A stretch of DNA of 14,850 bases. Source: an uncultured Collinsella sp. (GTDB lineage Bacteria > Actinomycetota > Coriobacteriia > Coriobacteriales > Coriobacteriaceae). The stretch covers positions 1-14,850 of the forward strand of contig USDH01000022.1 in the NCBI GenBank assembly GCA_900553415.1, written 5' to 3'. A model generated the notes under the pieces. It was not told the DNA's origin, searched no databases, and was given only the letters and a program-made list of their open reading frames with translations. Below are positions 7,238 to 14,849 of the stretch, one piece after another (within the stretch, counting starts at the first letter, position 1; each line of letters begins with the position of its first letter). Made by a program: the position numbers and the translations under genes.

Positions 7238-7364
7238 CGCCCTCCCGAGCGGCGGGCTCGAAGTTCATCGCGAGTTCCGCACGCAAAGAAGGCCACTTAA
7301 TGTGGCCTTCTTCTTGTGCAGGACTGTAGAGCAGGGAACTTCGTGCCCGCCGCCCGGGAGGGCG
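7238..7364 (-). repeat. Long hairpin element B (inverted relative of A)
   Basis: The outer arms 7238-7266 and 7336-7364 are a 29-bp inverted repeat with two mismatches (beginning CGCCCTCCCG). The 69-nt core matches the reverse complement of core A with only about six differences, while the arms differ from those of A at many positions yet still pair. The inner stem changed from GGAGG/CCTCC in A to GAAGG/CCTTC in B, a paired substitution. It ends 19 nt before the 3' end of the anchored-protein gene. Confidence 0.9.
7281..7312 (-). terminator. Probable terminator of the surface-protein operon
   Basis: AAGAAGGCCAC (7286-7296) and GTGGCCTTCTT (7302-7312) form an 11-bp stem with a 5-nt loop inside hairpin B. 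On the minus strand the stem ends in TTCTTT before GCG, a modest U-rich tail. It is nearly symmetric, so it could stop transcription from either side. Confidence 0.5.
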
Positions 7365-7383
7365 TTGCGTTTAGAAGATGGAC

Positions 7384-8082
7384 CTAGCGCTTGTTCCTCC
7401 GGGACAAAAGAAGCGCGGCTATAAATGCGATGATTGCAAGCGTCAGCAACACCAAAAGCAACGTGAGTGTGCTGTCGCCCGTTGCCACGAGACCGAGCAA
7501 GCCGGGCTTCTTGCTGCCAGCAGACTGCACGGGGATCTTCTCGCCGTCGTCCTCGGCGGTAATCTCCCAGCGAATGGTCTTGTTTGCGTCGGCAAGCTCG
7601 TTGCCTACCGACGTCGGGACACTTAGTTGCAAATTGAGCACCGTGCTGCCATCGCTCGCAAACGTTGCGACCTGCGTGGGATAGGCAAACACGCTGCCCG
7701 GCGTTCCCGTCTGGAGCCAACCGGCAGACGCATCGCCCGCCGACGCTGTCAAGGTAATGGGCGACAGCAGGTGTGCCGTCTCGTGATCGACAACGGCCCG
7801 CACAAACACGCGTACCTGGGACTTTACGCCCGTGGCACGAACCTCGATCTGCTGCTCGCGCACATCGCCGGGCATCAGATCTTTAAAGGCCAAAAACAGA
7901 TCGGGCTCCCCCGAAGAGCCCGTCGCTCCCGAGACCGTCAACTGTCGCGCATTTCCGTCATAGGCAATCGCGGGAGCGTCGGCAAACGCACGAGCAGGCG
8001 CGGCGAGCGCGACAATGCAGAAAATGGCCGCGACCACGCAGCGCAAGGAAGTCGCAACGTCTTTGCGAATTGGGAAAGCCAT
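7384..8082 (-). CDS. Exported, C-terminally anchored protein with LVATGD sorting-like motif
   Basis: A 232-residue protein, last gene of the operon. A signal peptide (residues 1-34, hydrophobic 16-28, AFA-D cleavage-like) leads to a soluble domain of about 160 residues. It contains DLMPGDVREQQIEVRATG followed by VRVFVRA, a pattern seen in TasA-like and related beta-sandwich secreted proteins. The C-terminus reads LVATGD (198-203), about 20 hydrophobic residues, then RRNKR. This is the layout of a sortase signal with Val where LPXTG has Pro; otherwise it is a plain membrane anchor. The ATG at 8082 is 2 nt after the previous stop, with GGGGGTG as ribosome binding site; the longer frame from 8139 would overlap the upstream gene. 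No specific family is recognised. The likely role is attachment of the operon products to the envelope. Confidence 0.8.
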   Translation of the reverse strand: MAFPIRKDVATSLRCVVAAIFCIVALAAPARAFADAPAIAYDGNARQLTVSGATGSSGEPDLFLAFKDLMPGDVREQQIEVRATGVKSQVRVFVRAVVDHETAHLLSPITLTASAGDASAGWLQTGTPGSVFAYPTQVATFASDGSTVLNLQLSVPTSVGNELADANKTIRWEITAEDDGEKIPVQSAGSKKPGLLGLVATGDSTLTLLLVLLTLAIIAFIAALLLSRRNKR

Positions 8083-8084
8083 AC

Positions 8085-8654
8085 TTACACACCCCCATGC
8101 GGCGGCACCAGCACGCCATCCTCGACTGCACAGCCCCATGCCTCTGCAACTGCATCGTCGGGCGTGGATTGAATTGCCTGGGTCGAAATGTCAACGACCA
8201 GGTTCTTCCCACCTGCTTTATGCTCAGTCACGCTCTTGATGAGCACATCGGTTTTGTCCATCGGTGAAACGGGAGACGTCCAGTAGTAGAATCCGTCGGA
8301 CGCGACAACCCAAGAGGCGGCTCTGTTGGAAGCAGATGCCTTGGACACACTGCCCCAGTCAATGACGTAGTCGGTGCCGGCAACCGGCTCATCCCACAGG
8401 CGCGCGCCATCCTGGTCCTGCCAGTAGATATCCACCGCAACACGCAGGTATGCCGGGGCCGAGCCCTTGTTTGTAATCGTGACGTCGCTCTTCACGTTGT
8501 CATTGAGGTTCTCGTCCACCGAAGGCGCCACCGAGCCAAAGCCAAACTTGTTGACCAGCACCCCCGTAACCGAAAGCCACGCAAAGGTACCAGCGGCGCC
8601 AGCCAACAGGAGAACGCCGACAAGGAGGGCGACGATCTGCTTGCGCTTAGTCAT
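8085..8654 (-). CDS. SipW-class secreted protein (TasA/camelysin-like), second copy
   Basis: A 189-residue protein. The N-terminus MTKRKQIVALLVGVLLLAGA, then AGTFAWLS, is the SipW-cognate type of signal peptide: short, Lys/Arg-rich start, hydrophobic core, G-T-x-A-W/F exit, followed by NKFGFGSV. The mature part has SDVTITNKGSAPAYLRVAVDIYW, the N-x-G plus Y-x-R strand pair of this family, and SDGFYYWTSPVSP, which corresponds to GDGWYYYRG in the first operon gene, so the two look like paralogues. No C-terminal anchor. The ATG at 8654 follows the giant gene stop by one nt and has GGAGG 6 nt upstream; a longer frame from 8714 would overlap the giant gene and is rejected. The likely role is a secreted fibre or matrix subunit; no signal peptidase is in view. 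Confidence 0.82.
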   Translation of the reverse strand: MTKRKQIVALLVGVLLLAGAAGTFAWLSVTGVLVNKFGFGSVAPSVDENLNDNVKSDVTITNKGSAPAYLRVAVDIYWQDQDGARLWDEPVAGTDYVIDWGSVSKASASNRAASWVVASDGFYYWTSPVSPMDKTDVLIKSVTEHKAGGKNLVVDISTQAIQSTPDDAVAEAWGCAVEDGVLVPPHGGV

Positions 8655-8655
8655 C

Positions 8656-11600
8656 CTAGTCCTCCCTCCCCAGCGTGCCGTTTTCCCAAACATTCTTGGC
8701 ACGCGAGCCGCCATCGACCCATTTGTCCTTCGCGCGCGTGTTGACGCACGTCACCATCGCATCGCCCGCGCTCGAAGCAGACGAAATCGTCAGCTCGGCA
8801 GATTTACCGGGCGCCTTGCCCGGCGTGCTCAGCTCGCCCTCGTAGCGCCATGCCCAATTCGTGTCTTCCTCGACGGTATAGGTGCCCGTCGGCGCGGCAA
8901 ATTGCACGCTGCCGACATACCAGGTCTCGCCGTCTTCGTCGCGCCTCTCGCTAACTTTCACCTCGACCATGCGCGTCTTGGCAGGAGAATCCTCCGACGC
9001 CTTGCGTGCCACCTTAAAGCGGAACGTTTGTCCCATGGCGCTGGCATCGGTGGTCTTTTTGACGATCGCCAGCGCATGGGTCTTGGCGAAGTCGAACACG
9101 GCATTGCCGTCGCCTTGCTTGCCTTCGCCCGTCTTCTTGGACTCCAGGCGGTTGGCTAAGTCGAACGAACCGTTACCCGAGCCCAAACTGTAGAGCGAGA
9201 CATACTGGTCGTTAACGGGTTCCTCCGTCATGGACGCATCAGGACCGTAGCTCGCCCGCTTAACGGTAACAGTCAGCTGCGTCCCCATAAACGGCTCAGC
9301 AAAGCAGACCTTAAAGGGTGCTTTGTCGGCGCTATTGTCGACTGTGTTGGCGGCGTTGGGATCGAGCAGCCATTTAAGCTGCGCGGTGGTCATGGTTACG
9401 TGGTTCTCGGGGTCGGACGTATCCTTGGCGACCACGCGATACGTCACGGGATACAGGTCCATGTCGCCCTTAACCGGCTCGTCCTTAAACTCATCCCAAG
9501 ACTTCGCAGCGCCACCGTCAGGCACATATCGCCACTCCAGGAAGAGTTCGCGCACGTCACCGCTGGCCGCCCGTTCATCGAGCAGCGCGACGATCTTGAA
9601 GTGGGCGTCCGAGTCATATGCCACGGACTTTTTCTCCATCTCGGGATTGCCGTCGTTGTCATAGAACGGGTTGCCGCTCTCATCCACCTTGGGAACATCG
9701 ACGTTATGGACAAAGCCGGCGCCCGTCGCGCGCTCGCCGTCCGAGTCGACCGTCGCCGTAAAGACGACCGACCCGTCGACACCGTGATAGCGAACCTTAT
9801 ACGGCGCGATCTTGTACACCGCGGTGTAGGTCACGCTCTCAAAGGGCTCGCTGCCCTCGAGGGGATACTTCTCGCCATCGGTCAACAGGGTGTATTTGCC
9901 ATCGGAATCATAGTCGCGCGACCAGCCGGCAAAGTCGTACTTGGTGCCGTCAATGCCCACAACCTCCTTGACAGCCTTGACCTCAAGAGAAATCTGGTCG
10001 CCGGAATCAGTACGGCCGAGACCGCGGACAAGAGCAGGATTCGCGAGATTTGAGTCGATGTTCGATTGAACGGTAACCAGGCTGGGACGGTAGACCGGGT
10101 ACAGCTCCATGGGGGCCCTGACCACGGTAGAAGCACTCACCATGCGGATACCCTCCGACCAAGCGACATAGCCCTTGCCAGGTGCCGGCTTGGCTTCCGT
10201 CCAGCCCACGAAGGCGTTGAACGCACCTCCTGTATCCCTATCGATAGCGCTGACGTCATAAGTGGGCTTCGGGATGCTGCCATCAAGGTTGCCGAGCATA
10301 TCGCCTTGCTGAGCAACTTTGCCGTCAACATCTTTGGCATTGAGATGGTACACGACCGCCAACGGCGAATAGTACGCCACAAATGTATAGGCCCCGCCGG
10401 GTTCCACCTGATGGGAATACGAGTTATCGCCGTTAGGTTCGATCTCTTCAGCTTCGCCATTCGGAAGCTCGATCTCAACCTTCTGCAACTTATACAGCTC
10501 ACCGCCTGCTTTATAAACCGGAGTCGTGACGTCAGGGGTCACCGTTGCCGTAGCAGGGTCGGTGCCCGCGTTGATAACGGGATCGATGTCGTACCTAGGC
10601 ACATTGACCTTGTCCGTGCCCTTAAAACCGGCGCGATACAGGTTGGTGGTGTACCTAACATCGTACTTCGCGTACACCGGATAGGCATCCTGCCACTGGG
10701 TGACCTTAAAATCTGGTTTCACCAGATACGGTTCGGCCTTATCCGGGTCAGAAGTGGTGAAGGAATCGCCCTCGACATCGTAGATATACTTCCAGACGTC
10801 AGAACCCTTCTGGACCTCGGCGGTCGAAATCCAGCCCAGGAACTTATAGCCCGGCACGGCCATGTCGGCATCGGTCGGGGAAGCTTCGAGGGTCAGGGGG
10901 CTCTCATACGATCCCTTCTCACCATCTTCTGGCTTTTCGGCCACTTTAACCGACTTATTAACATGCGGGTAGTAATACGTGAACGTCGGATCCGCCCCGT
11001 TCACCTTGGTCTGCAGCAAGTTACTCTCATAGCGCCGCGTGGCAGTCCTCACGACATTATCGCCCTTGTTGTAGAAATTAACGTCCGTGGTAATCATCGC
11101 GCGAACGTAGTACTTCTTATCTGTACGCACCATGCTCTCGATGGGATTTTTCACATATGTCCAATATTCACCATCGCGCTCAAGCGTCCAGAAATTCAGG
11201 CGATAGCGATCATTCACCGGTTTGACCGTTACGTTCAGCGAAGCCGAAGTCCAAGTATCGCTTAGCGTTGCAGCGCCTGGAAAATCGGTATCGGCATAGA
11301 GGTTTTTTAGAGTATCGGCTCCCGTATCGTTTTTAACGTTGTGCGAGTACGCGTTAAGGGGACTCACGACAAGGGTTTCCTTCGTGAAGCGCGTGCCACA
11401 CGTTTCATAACTATCCTTTATACCGTGGTCAACATGCTCCGGGCCCCAGTGGACGACGTTTTCACGCACGAAGGTACTGCCGACGTTTTCCTCAAAGGGC
11501 GTTTGATAGCGATTCCAAACGGAACAAAGTAGCTTGCTGTCCGTAAACTCATGGTTGGTATAAGCCCGAACGTAATAATCCACGCGGTACTCAAAGCGGG

Positions 11601-14118
11601 CGATGTAGGTATGCGGCGCGGTTAAATCGACATCGGCGGGGAGCGTATAGCTGGGATCGCGGCTTACGCGCACCTCGAGCGGGGCATCCTCGGTTCCCTT
11701 GTTTTCATACCAACCCAAGAAGCGATAGCCGTCGGGCAGGGTGCCGTCCTTGGATATAGCATTGCCGGATACATCGAGCACCTGCACGGTATACGCGCTT
11801 GTGCCATCTTCTGCAGTCCCAACTTTAACGTAAGTTTTGCCCACGCCTTCGCGCTTAGTTTTATCATCCGGGTCGTGGCCTTCAAACTCCGTCAGGATGT
11901 TCGACACGTAGTCGCTGTACACGGGATAGAAATCGGTAGGCCCGACCACGGTGATCTCGCTACCCGCAGGATAGAATGCTCCCTTGTTTTTCAGATCAGC
12001 CAGCTGAGTAGAGGTGATGGCGGCATAGGCACCGTTCTTCCCGGCCTCGTTGCTAGGCTGCGAGGTCCAGCCGATAAACGTTGCGCTGTCGGAAAGCCCC
12101 TCGCGGTCTGCAGGAGCCGTAGGCGTCACATCCACACCGTAGCGATACCAATCAACTGACTTGTTGTGCGCATCACCGGTTTTCCAATCAAGCGTCTCAC
12201 CCTTAGCGTTATAGAACAGCACCTGCGCCTCGTATGAAGCGATAAAGAGGTCGTTACCCTTGAAGCCCTCACTCTCGGCATGATCCTTGCCGTTGTCGGC
12301 AGTGTAGATAGACGTCGCCTCGTGCTTCGTGTTGTCCTGAACGCGCTTGCCATCCTTCACCGCAGCGTCATCGGTCTTGCCGTCAAACCAGCTGTTGTCT
12401 TGTCCAATTCGGTTCACACGCACATCGGGCTCGCGGAACCAGCCCATAAAGCGGTAGCCGTCGTTCTTCTCGCTCAGGTCGTCGGGCTTTTTGGTGGTAT
12501 TCTGCCTAAACGTCACCGACGTATCGCCCTGGGCCAAGCCCTGAGCCGTTCCCGCCAGCACAGCGCTCACGGCAAAGGTGTAGGGGTCCGAGGTCGCCTG
12601 ATCAATACCAAGCTTGGTTGCCTCGATGGTCGCGGTGCCCGCGCCGGGAAAATCGGTCGTTGCCTTAACGCTCTGGCCATGCACGGGAATATTCAGTTTG
12701 TAATCCATCGCCCACTCATTGGCGTGCGTGCCACCCAGGGCCTCATCGTTAGCAGTCGAGCGTTTAGTACCGGCACAGAAATCATAGTCATGCTCTTCCC
12801 ACAGCTCACGCGTGGTATAGCGCTCGTCGTCCCACGGGCCATAGCCGTCGCCCTTGGTGGTACCGTCGCCGCCAAACGAAGGGATCTTCTTTTTGGCAGG
12901 ATTACCCTGGCTATTGCCAGAAAGGCTCACGCTCGGCTTAAAGTAGCACTCGGTGACCGTCGCGTCGCCCTTGTTGGCGCGCGCAGCAATGCCGCCCAGG
13001 TTCACGTCGTTTTGGATGATGGGGATCACGGCGATGGGGTTGTACTGGCGCGAGCTCAAGTCGCCCGCAAAATGGCTGCGGACGAGCTCGTTGCCCTCTT
13101 CGGTCAAAATACGGCCCGCCAAGCCACCCGTCCACGCGCGCGTCACGGCGACGACGCCCACGTACGACGCGGCATAGCTGTAGCACTGCGCCGTCGAGAA
13201 GCAGTCGATAATCTTGGCCTCGCCCGCCATGCAGCCCACAAAACCCGAGGCGTACACGTTGTTGCCGCCCAGGGCGCCAATGGCCACGTCGTACTTATTG
13301 GTGACGTCGGTCATGCCCTTCTCGGCAATCGAGCCGTCGTCCTTACGCGTCGGCGTCACGCGACAGTACTCGATAGTCGAGTTCTTAACGTAGCCGGCAA
13401 ACGCCGCCATATACAGACCCTCACCGCCGAGCGCCTGCACGCCCGAGGTCGTATTGTTGACGGCACGGCCGCCACGGACCTCGCAGTTGTAGAGGGTGCA
13501 GCCGTCGAGCTCGCCGGCGATGAGACCGCCCTCAAAGCCTGCGTTGGTAATGAGGTTGAGAGCATTGTTGGCGCAGGTCACGTGCAGCGTGCTCTCCATG
13601 ACCATAACGTTTTCGAAGCGCGTTTTGACGGCCTTGCCCACGATAATGCCACCGCGGAAGTCCGCCCACACGTTGGCGTCCTTGACCAGGAAGTTTTTGA
13701 TGGTGGCACCGTTGGTCTCGGCAAAAAATCCCGTATCGCGCTCGGGGTCAAAAGCGTCTTTATCGTAGCTCAGGCCCTCAACGGTGTGGTTTTGACCATC
13801 GAACACGCCCTTAAACGGATGCTCCTTGTTGCCAAACGACAGATGCTTAACGGTGTGCGAGACAATGGTCTTCATGTCGTCATCATTAAGCACGATATCG
13901 TTATCGAGATAAACGCGCCAGCCGGACGTATCGCGCTCACGCGAAAGCGCCACGTACACCAAAAAGTCGTTCGCGTTTTTGATGTGGTATTCGTTTGTGT
14001 TCTCGGGCACGTCCTCGGCATGCACCACCGTTGGCAGCGCCATAACGCAGCAAAGGGCAATCGCCGCGACGGCAACTAGCCTGCTAAGCACACCCCGGTT
14101 CATGTTCTTGATCTTCAT
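8656..14118 (-). CDS. Giant secreted B-repeat adhesin-like protein (1,820 aa)
   Basis: Residues 1-34 are a classical signal peptide (hydrophobic 14-28, VVHA-ED). About 40-400 is a beta-helix-like region with GLUG-type turns (FKGVFDGQNHTVEGL, GGLIAGELDGCTLYNCEV, TGGLAGRI, NLGGIAARANKGDATVTECY). About 500-1560 carries roughly eight repeats of the Listeria-Bacteroides / InlB B-repeat type, each with an aromatic-GW core, at Trp560, 684, 803, 977 (degenerate), 1096, 1306, 1399 and 1529, often ending in YPVY or YxAxF/Y. The last 200 residues contain a Cna/SpaA-like beta domain (FRFKVARK, GTYTVEEDTNWAWRYEG, VTCVNTRAKDKWVDGG). No LPXTG, transmembrane helix or wall-binding repeat is present at the end, so retention must depend on partners. 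The ATG is 3 nt after the preceding stop, with GGAGG 11 nt upstream. Likely role: adhesin or stalk of an extracellular structure; ligand unknown. Confidence 0.88.
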   Translation of the reverse strand: MKIKNMNRGVLSRLVAVAAIALCCVMALPTVVHAEDVPENTNEYHIKNANDFLVYVALSRERDTSGWRVYLDNDIVLNDDDMKTIVSHTVKHLSFGNKEHPFKGVFDGQNHTVEGLSYDKDAFDPERDTGFFAETNGATIKNFLVKDANVWADFRGGIIVGKAVKTRFENVMVMESTLHVTCANNALNLITNAGFEGGLIAGELDGCTLYNCEVRGGRAVNNTTSGVQALGGEGLYMAAFAGYVKNSTIEYCRVTPTRKDDGSIAEKGMTDVTNKYDVAIGALGGNNVYASGFVGCMAGEAKIIDCFSTAQCYSYAASYVGVVAVTRAWTGGLAGRILTEEGNELVRSHFAGDLSSRQYNPIAVIPIIQNDVNLGGIAARANKGDATVTECYFKPSVSLSGNSQGNPAKKKIPSFGGDGTTKGDGYGPWDDERYTTRELWEEHDYDFCAGTKRSTANDEALGGTHANEWAMDYKLNIPVHGQSVKATTDFPGAGTATIEATKLGIDQATSDPYTFAVSAVLAGTAQGLAQGDTSVTFRQNTTKKPDDLSEKNDGYRFMGWFREPDVRVNRIGQDNSWFDGKTDDAAVKDGKRVQDNTKHEATSIYTADNGKDHAESEGFKGNDLFIASYEAQVLFYNAKGETLDWKTGDAHNKSVDWYRYGVDVTPTAPADREGLSDSATFIGWTSQPSNEAGKNGAYAAITSTQLADLKNKGAFYPAGSEITVVGPTDFYPVYSDYVSNILTEFEGHDPDDKTKREGVGKTYVKVGTAEDGTSAYTVQVLDVSGNAISKDGTLPDGYRFLGWYENKGTEDAPLEVRVSRDPSYTLPADVDLTAPHTYIARFEYRVDYYVRAYTNHEFTDSKLLCSVWNRYQTPFEENVGSTFVRENVVHWGPEHVDHGIKDSYETCGTRFTKETLVVSPLNAYSHNVKNDTGADTLKNLYADTDFPGAATLSDTWTSASLNVTVKPVNDRYRLNFWTLERDGEYWTYVKNPIESMVRTDKKYYVRAMITTDVNFYNKGDNVVRTATRRYESNLLQTKVNGADPTFTYYYPHVNKSVKVAEKPEDGEKGSYESPLTLEASPTDADMAVPGYKFLGWISTAEVQKGSDVWKYIYDVEGDSFTTSDPDKAEPYLVKPDFKVTQWQDAYPVYAKYDVRYTTNLYRAGFKGTDKVNVPRYDIDPVINAGTDPATATVTPDVTTPVYKAGGELYKLQKVEIELPNGEAEEIEPNGDNSYSHQVEPGGAYTFVAYYSPLAVVYHLNAKDVDGKVAQQGDMLGNLDGSIPKPTYDVSAIDRDTGGAFNAFVGWTEAKPAPGKGYVAWSEGIRMVSASTVVRAPMELYPVYRPSLVTVQSNIDSNLANPALVRGLGRTDSGDQISLEVKAVKEVVGIDGTKYDFAGWSRDYDSDGKYTLLTDGEKYPLEGSEPFESVTYTAVYKIAPYKVRYHGVDGSVVFTATVDSDGERATGAGFVHNVDVPKVDESGNPFYDNDGNPEMEKKSVAYDSDAHFKIVALLDERAASGDVRELFLEWRYVPDGGAAKSWDEFKDEPVKGDMDLYPVTYRVVAKDTSDPENHVTMTTAQLKWLLDPNAANTVDNSADKAPFKVCFAEPFMGTQLTVTVKRASYGPDASMTEEPVNDQYVSLYSLGSGNGSFDLANRLESKKTGEGKQGDGNAVFDFAKTHALAIVKKTTDASAMGQTFRFKVARKASEDSPAKTRMVEVKVSERRDEDGETWYVGSVQFAAPTGTYTVEEDTNWAWRYEGELSTPGKAPGKSAELTISSASSAGDAMVTCVNTRAKDKWVDGGSRAKNVWENGTLGRED
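8661..8665 (-). promoter_or_regulatory. Ribosome binding site of the second SipW-class gene, inside the giant gene
   Basis: GGAGG lies within the last codons of the giant gene, 6 nt before the ATG at 8654. With only one base between stop and start, this indicates translational coupling. Confidence 0.75.
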
Positions 14119-14121
14119 AGG

Positions 14122-14769
14122 CTAGTTCGCCTCCGGCCAGCCCGCGACGTCAAGCACGTCGAGGACGGTATCGCTTGCCTGCTGGTTTTTGGCCTGCACG
14201 GCCTGAACATCGATATCGAGCCTGAATGAGCCGCCGCGCGCGGCATCGTGGTAGTCGCCCACAAAGCGCAGCGAGTCCATGAGGCTTTCCGTCATGGCGC
14301 CGGGGTCGAGCGTGCCGCCACGCCCGGCCAATCCGCGGTAGTAGTACCACCCATCGCCGCCATCGATCCACGGGGACCCCTCGCCCGCGTTCACATGAAA
14401 CGCAACGCTGCCCGAAGCATCCGCGCTCGAACCGTCGGGCGCCACCGACGTCATGCGCAGACGCGCGCGAACGTACTCAGGCTGCGTTCCAGCGTTCTCC
14501 ACGCGCACAATGCGGCTGATATCAGAGCCACTGGCCTTGGTGTCGGGATAGTCCCCGTACTCGTTGGGCTCAAACGGAATCTCCTCGCCCTGTTCGTTGA
14601 GGGTGTATTCGCAGACTCGTACCTTCACGCTGCCAAACGATAGAACGTTGTTCACCGGAACCATATCAACGGTAAAAGCCAGCGTGCCGCACAGGCACGC
14701 CAGGGCCAACAGCGCCATCGCGGCAAGCGCCAAGGTGCGTTTCTGATTGTCGGAAAGATTGTTGAGCAT
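14122..14769 (-). CDS. SipW-class secreted protein (TasA/camelysin-like), first operon gene in view
   Basis: 215 residues from the ATG at 14769. The N-terminus MLNNLSDNQKRTLALAAMAL and following hydrophobic run ending CLCGTLAFTVD, then NNVLSFGSVKVRV, is the SipW-cognate pattern. The mature part shows ISRIVRVENAGTQPEYVRAR (N-x-G then Y-x-R strand), GDGWYYYRG and a Cys in VCEYTL; it has no anchor. It resembles the protein at 8085-8654. The start is uncertain: a TTG at 14781 would add four residues, the frame stays open to the window edge, and no clear Shine-Dalgarno sequence precedes either start. The gene ends 3 nt before the giant gene, whose GGAGG overlaps its last codons. Confidence 0.8.
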   Translation of the reverse strand: MLNNLSDNQKRTLALAAMALLALACLCGTLAFTVDMVPVNNVLSFGSVKVRVCEYTLNEQGEEIPFEPNEYGDYPDTKASGSDISRIVRVENAGTQPEYVRARLRMTSVAPDGSSADASGSVAFHVNAGEGSPWIDGGDGWYYYRGLAGRGGTLDPGAMTESLMDSLRFVGDYHDAARGGSFRLDIDVQAVQAKNQQASDTVLDVLDVAGWPEAN

Positions 14770-14798
14770 TACGTTCGCCAATCGTCGATCAAAGGGGG

Positions 14799-14849
14799 AC
14801 CGAGATCCCGGCCCGAAAATGGGGATGGGGAGCGGGCCGGGATCTCGGT
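14799..14849. other. Perfect 17-bp hairpin upstream of the surface operon
   Basis: ACCGAGATCCCGGCCCG (14799-14815) and its exact complement (14833-14849) flank a purine-rich 17-nt loop. On the minus strand it is followed by CCCCCTTT and then, after 30 nt, by the ATG at 14769. It may terminate an upstream transcript, attenuate the operon, or be a dispersed palindrome; the window ends here, so its context is unknown. Confidence 0.75.

Larger units (their letters stand above)
6683..7383. other. 700-bp convergent intergenic region packed with palindromes
   Basis: No gene is supported here. Reading left to right: long hairpin A (6703-6832), a promoter-like sequence (6853-6881), an intrinsic terminator (6887-6910), a five-unit 62-nt palindromic array (6917-7226) and long hairpin B (7238-7364), whose core is the inverted copy of that of A. 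The short open frames crossing it are inconsistent with the palindromes and have no ribosome binding sites. Both flanking genes end here, so part of the structure serves as bidirectional termination. Confidence 0.8.

Noticed and set aside
8655..8714. Longer N-terminus for the second SipW-class protein (from 8714)
   Set aside because: It would overlap the giant gene by about 60 nt and bury the SipW-type signal. The ATG at 8654 has an ideal GGAGG.
12280..14079. 599-residue plus-strand open frame
   Set aside because: Antisense shadow of the giant surface-protein gene, low complexity, no ribosome binding site or family signature. The same applies to the frames at 10066-11265 and 8467-9159.
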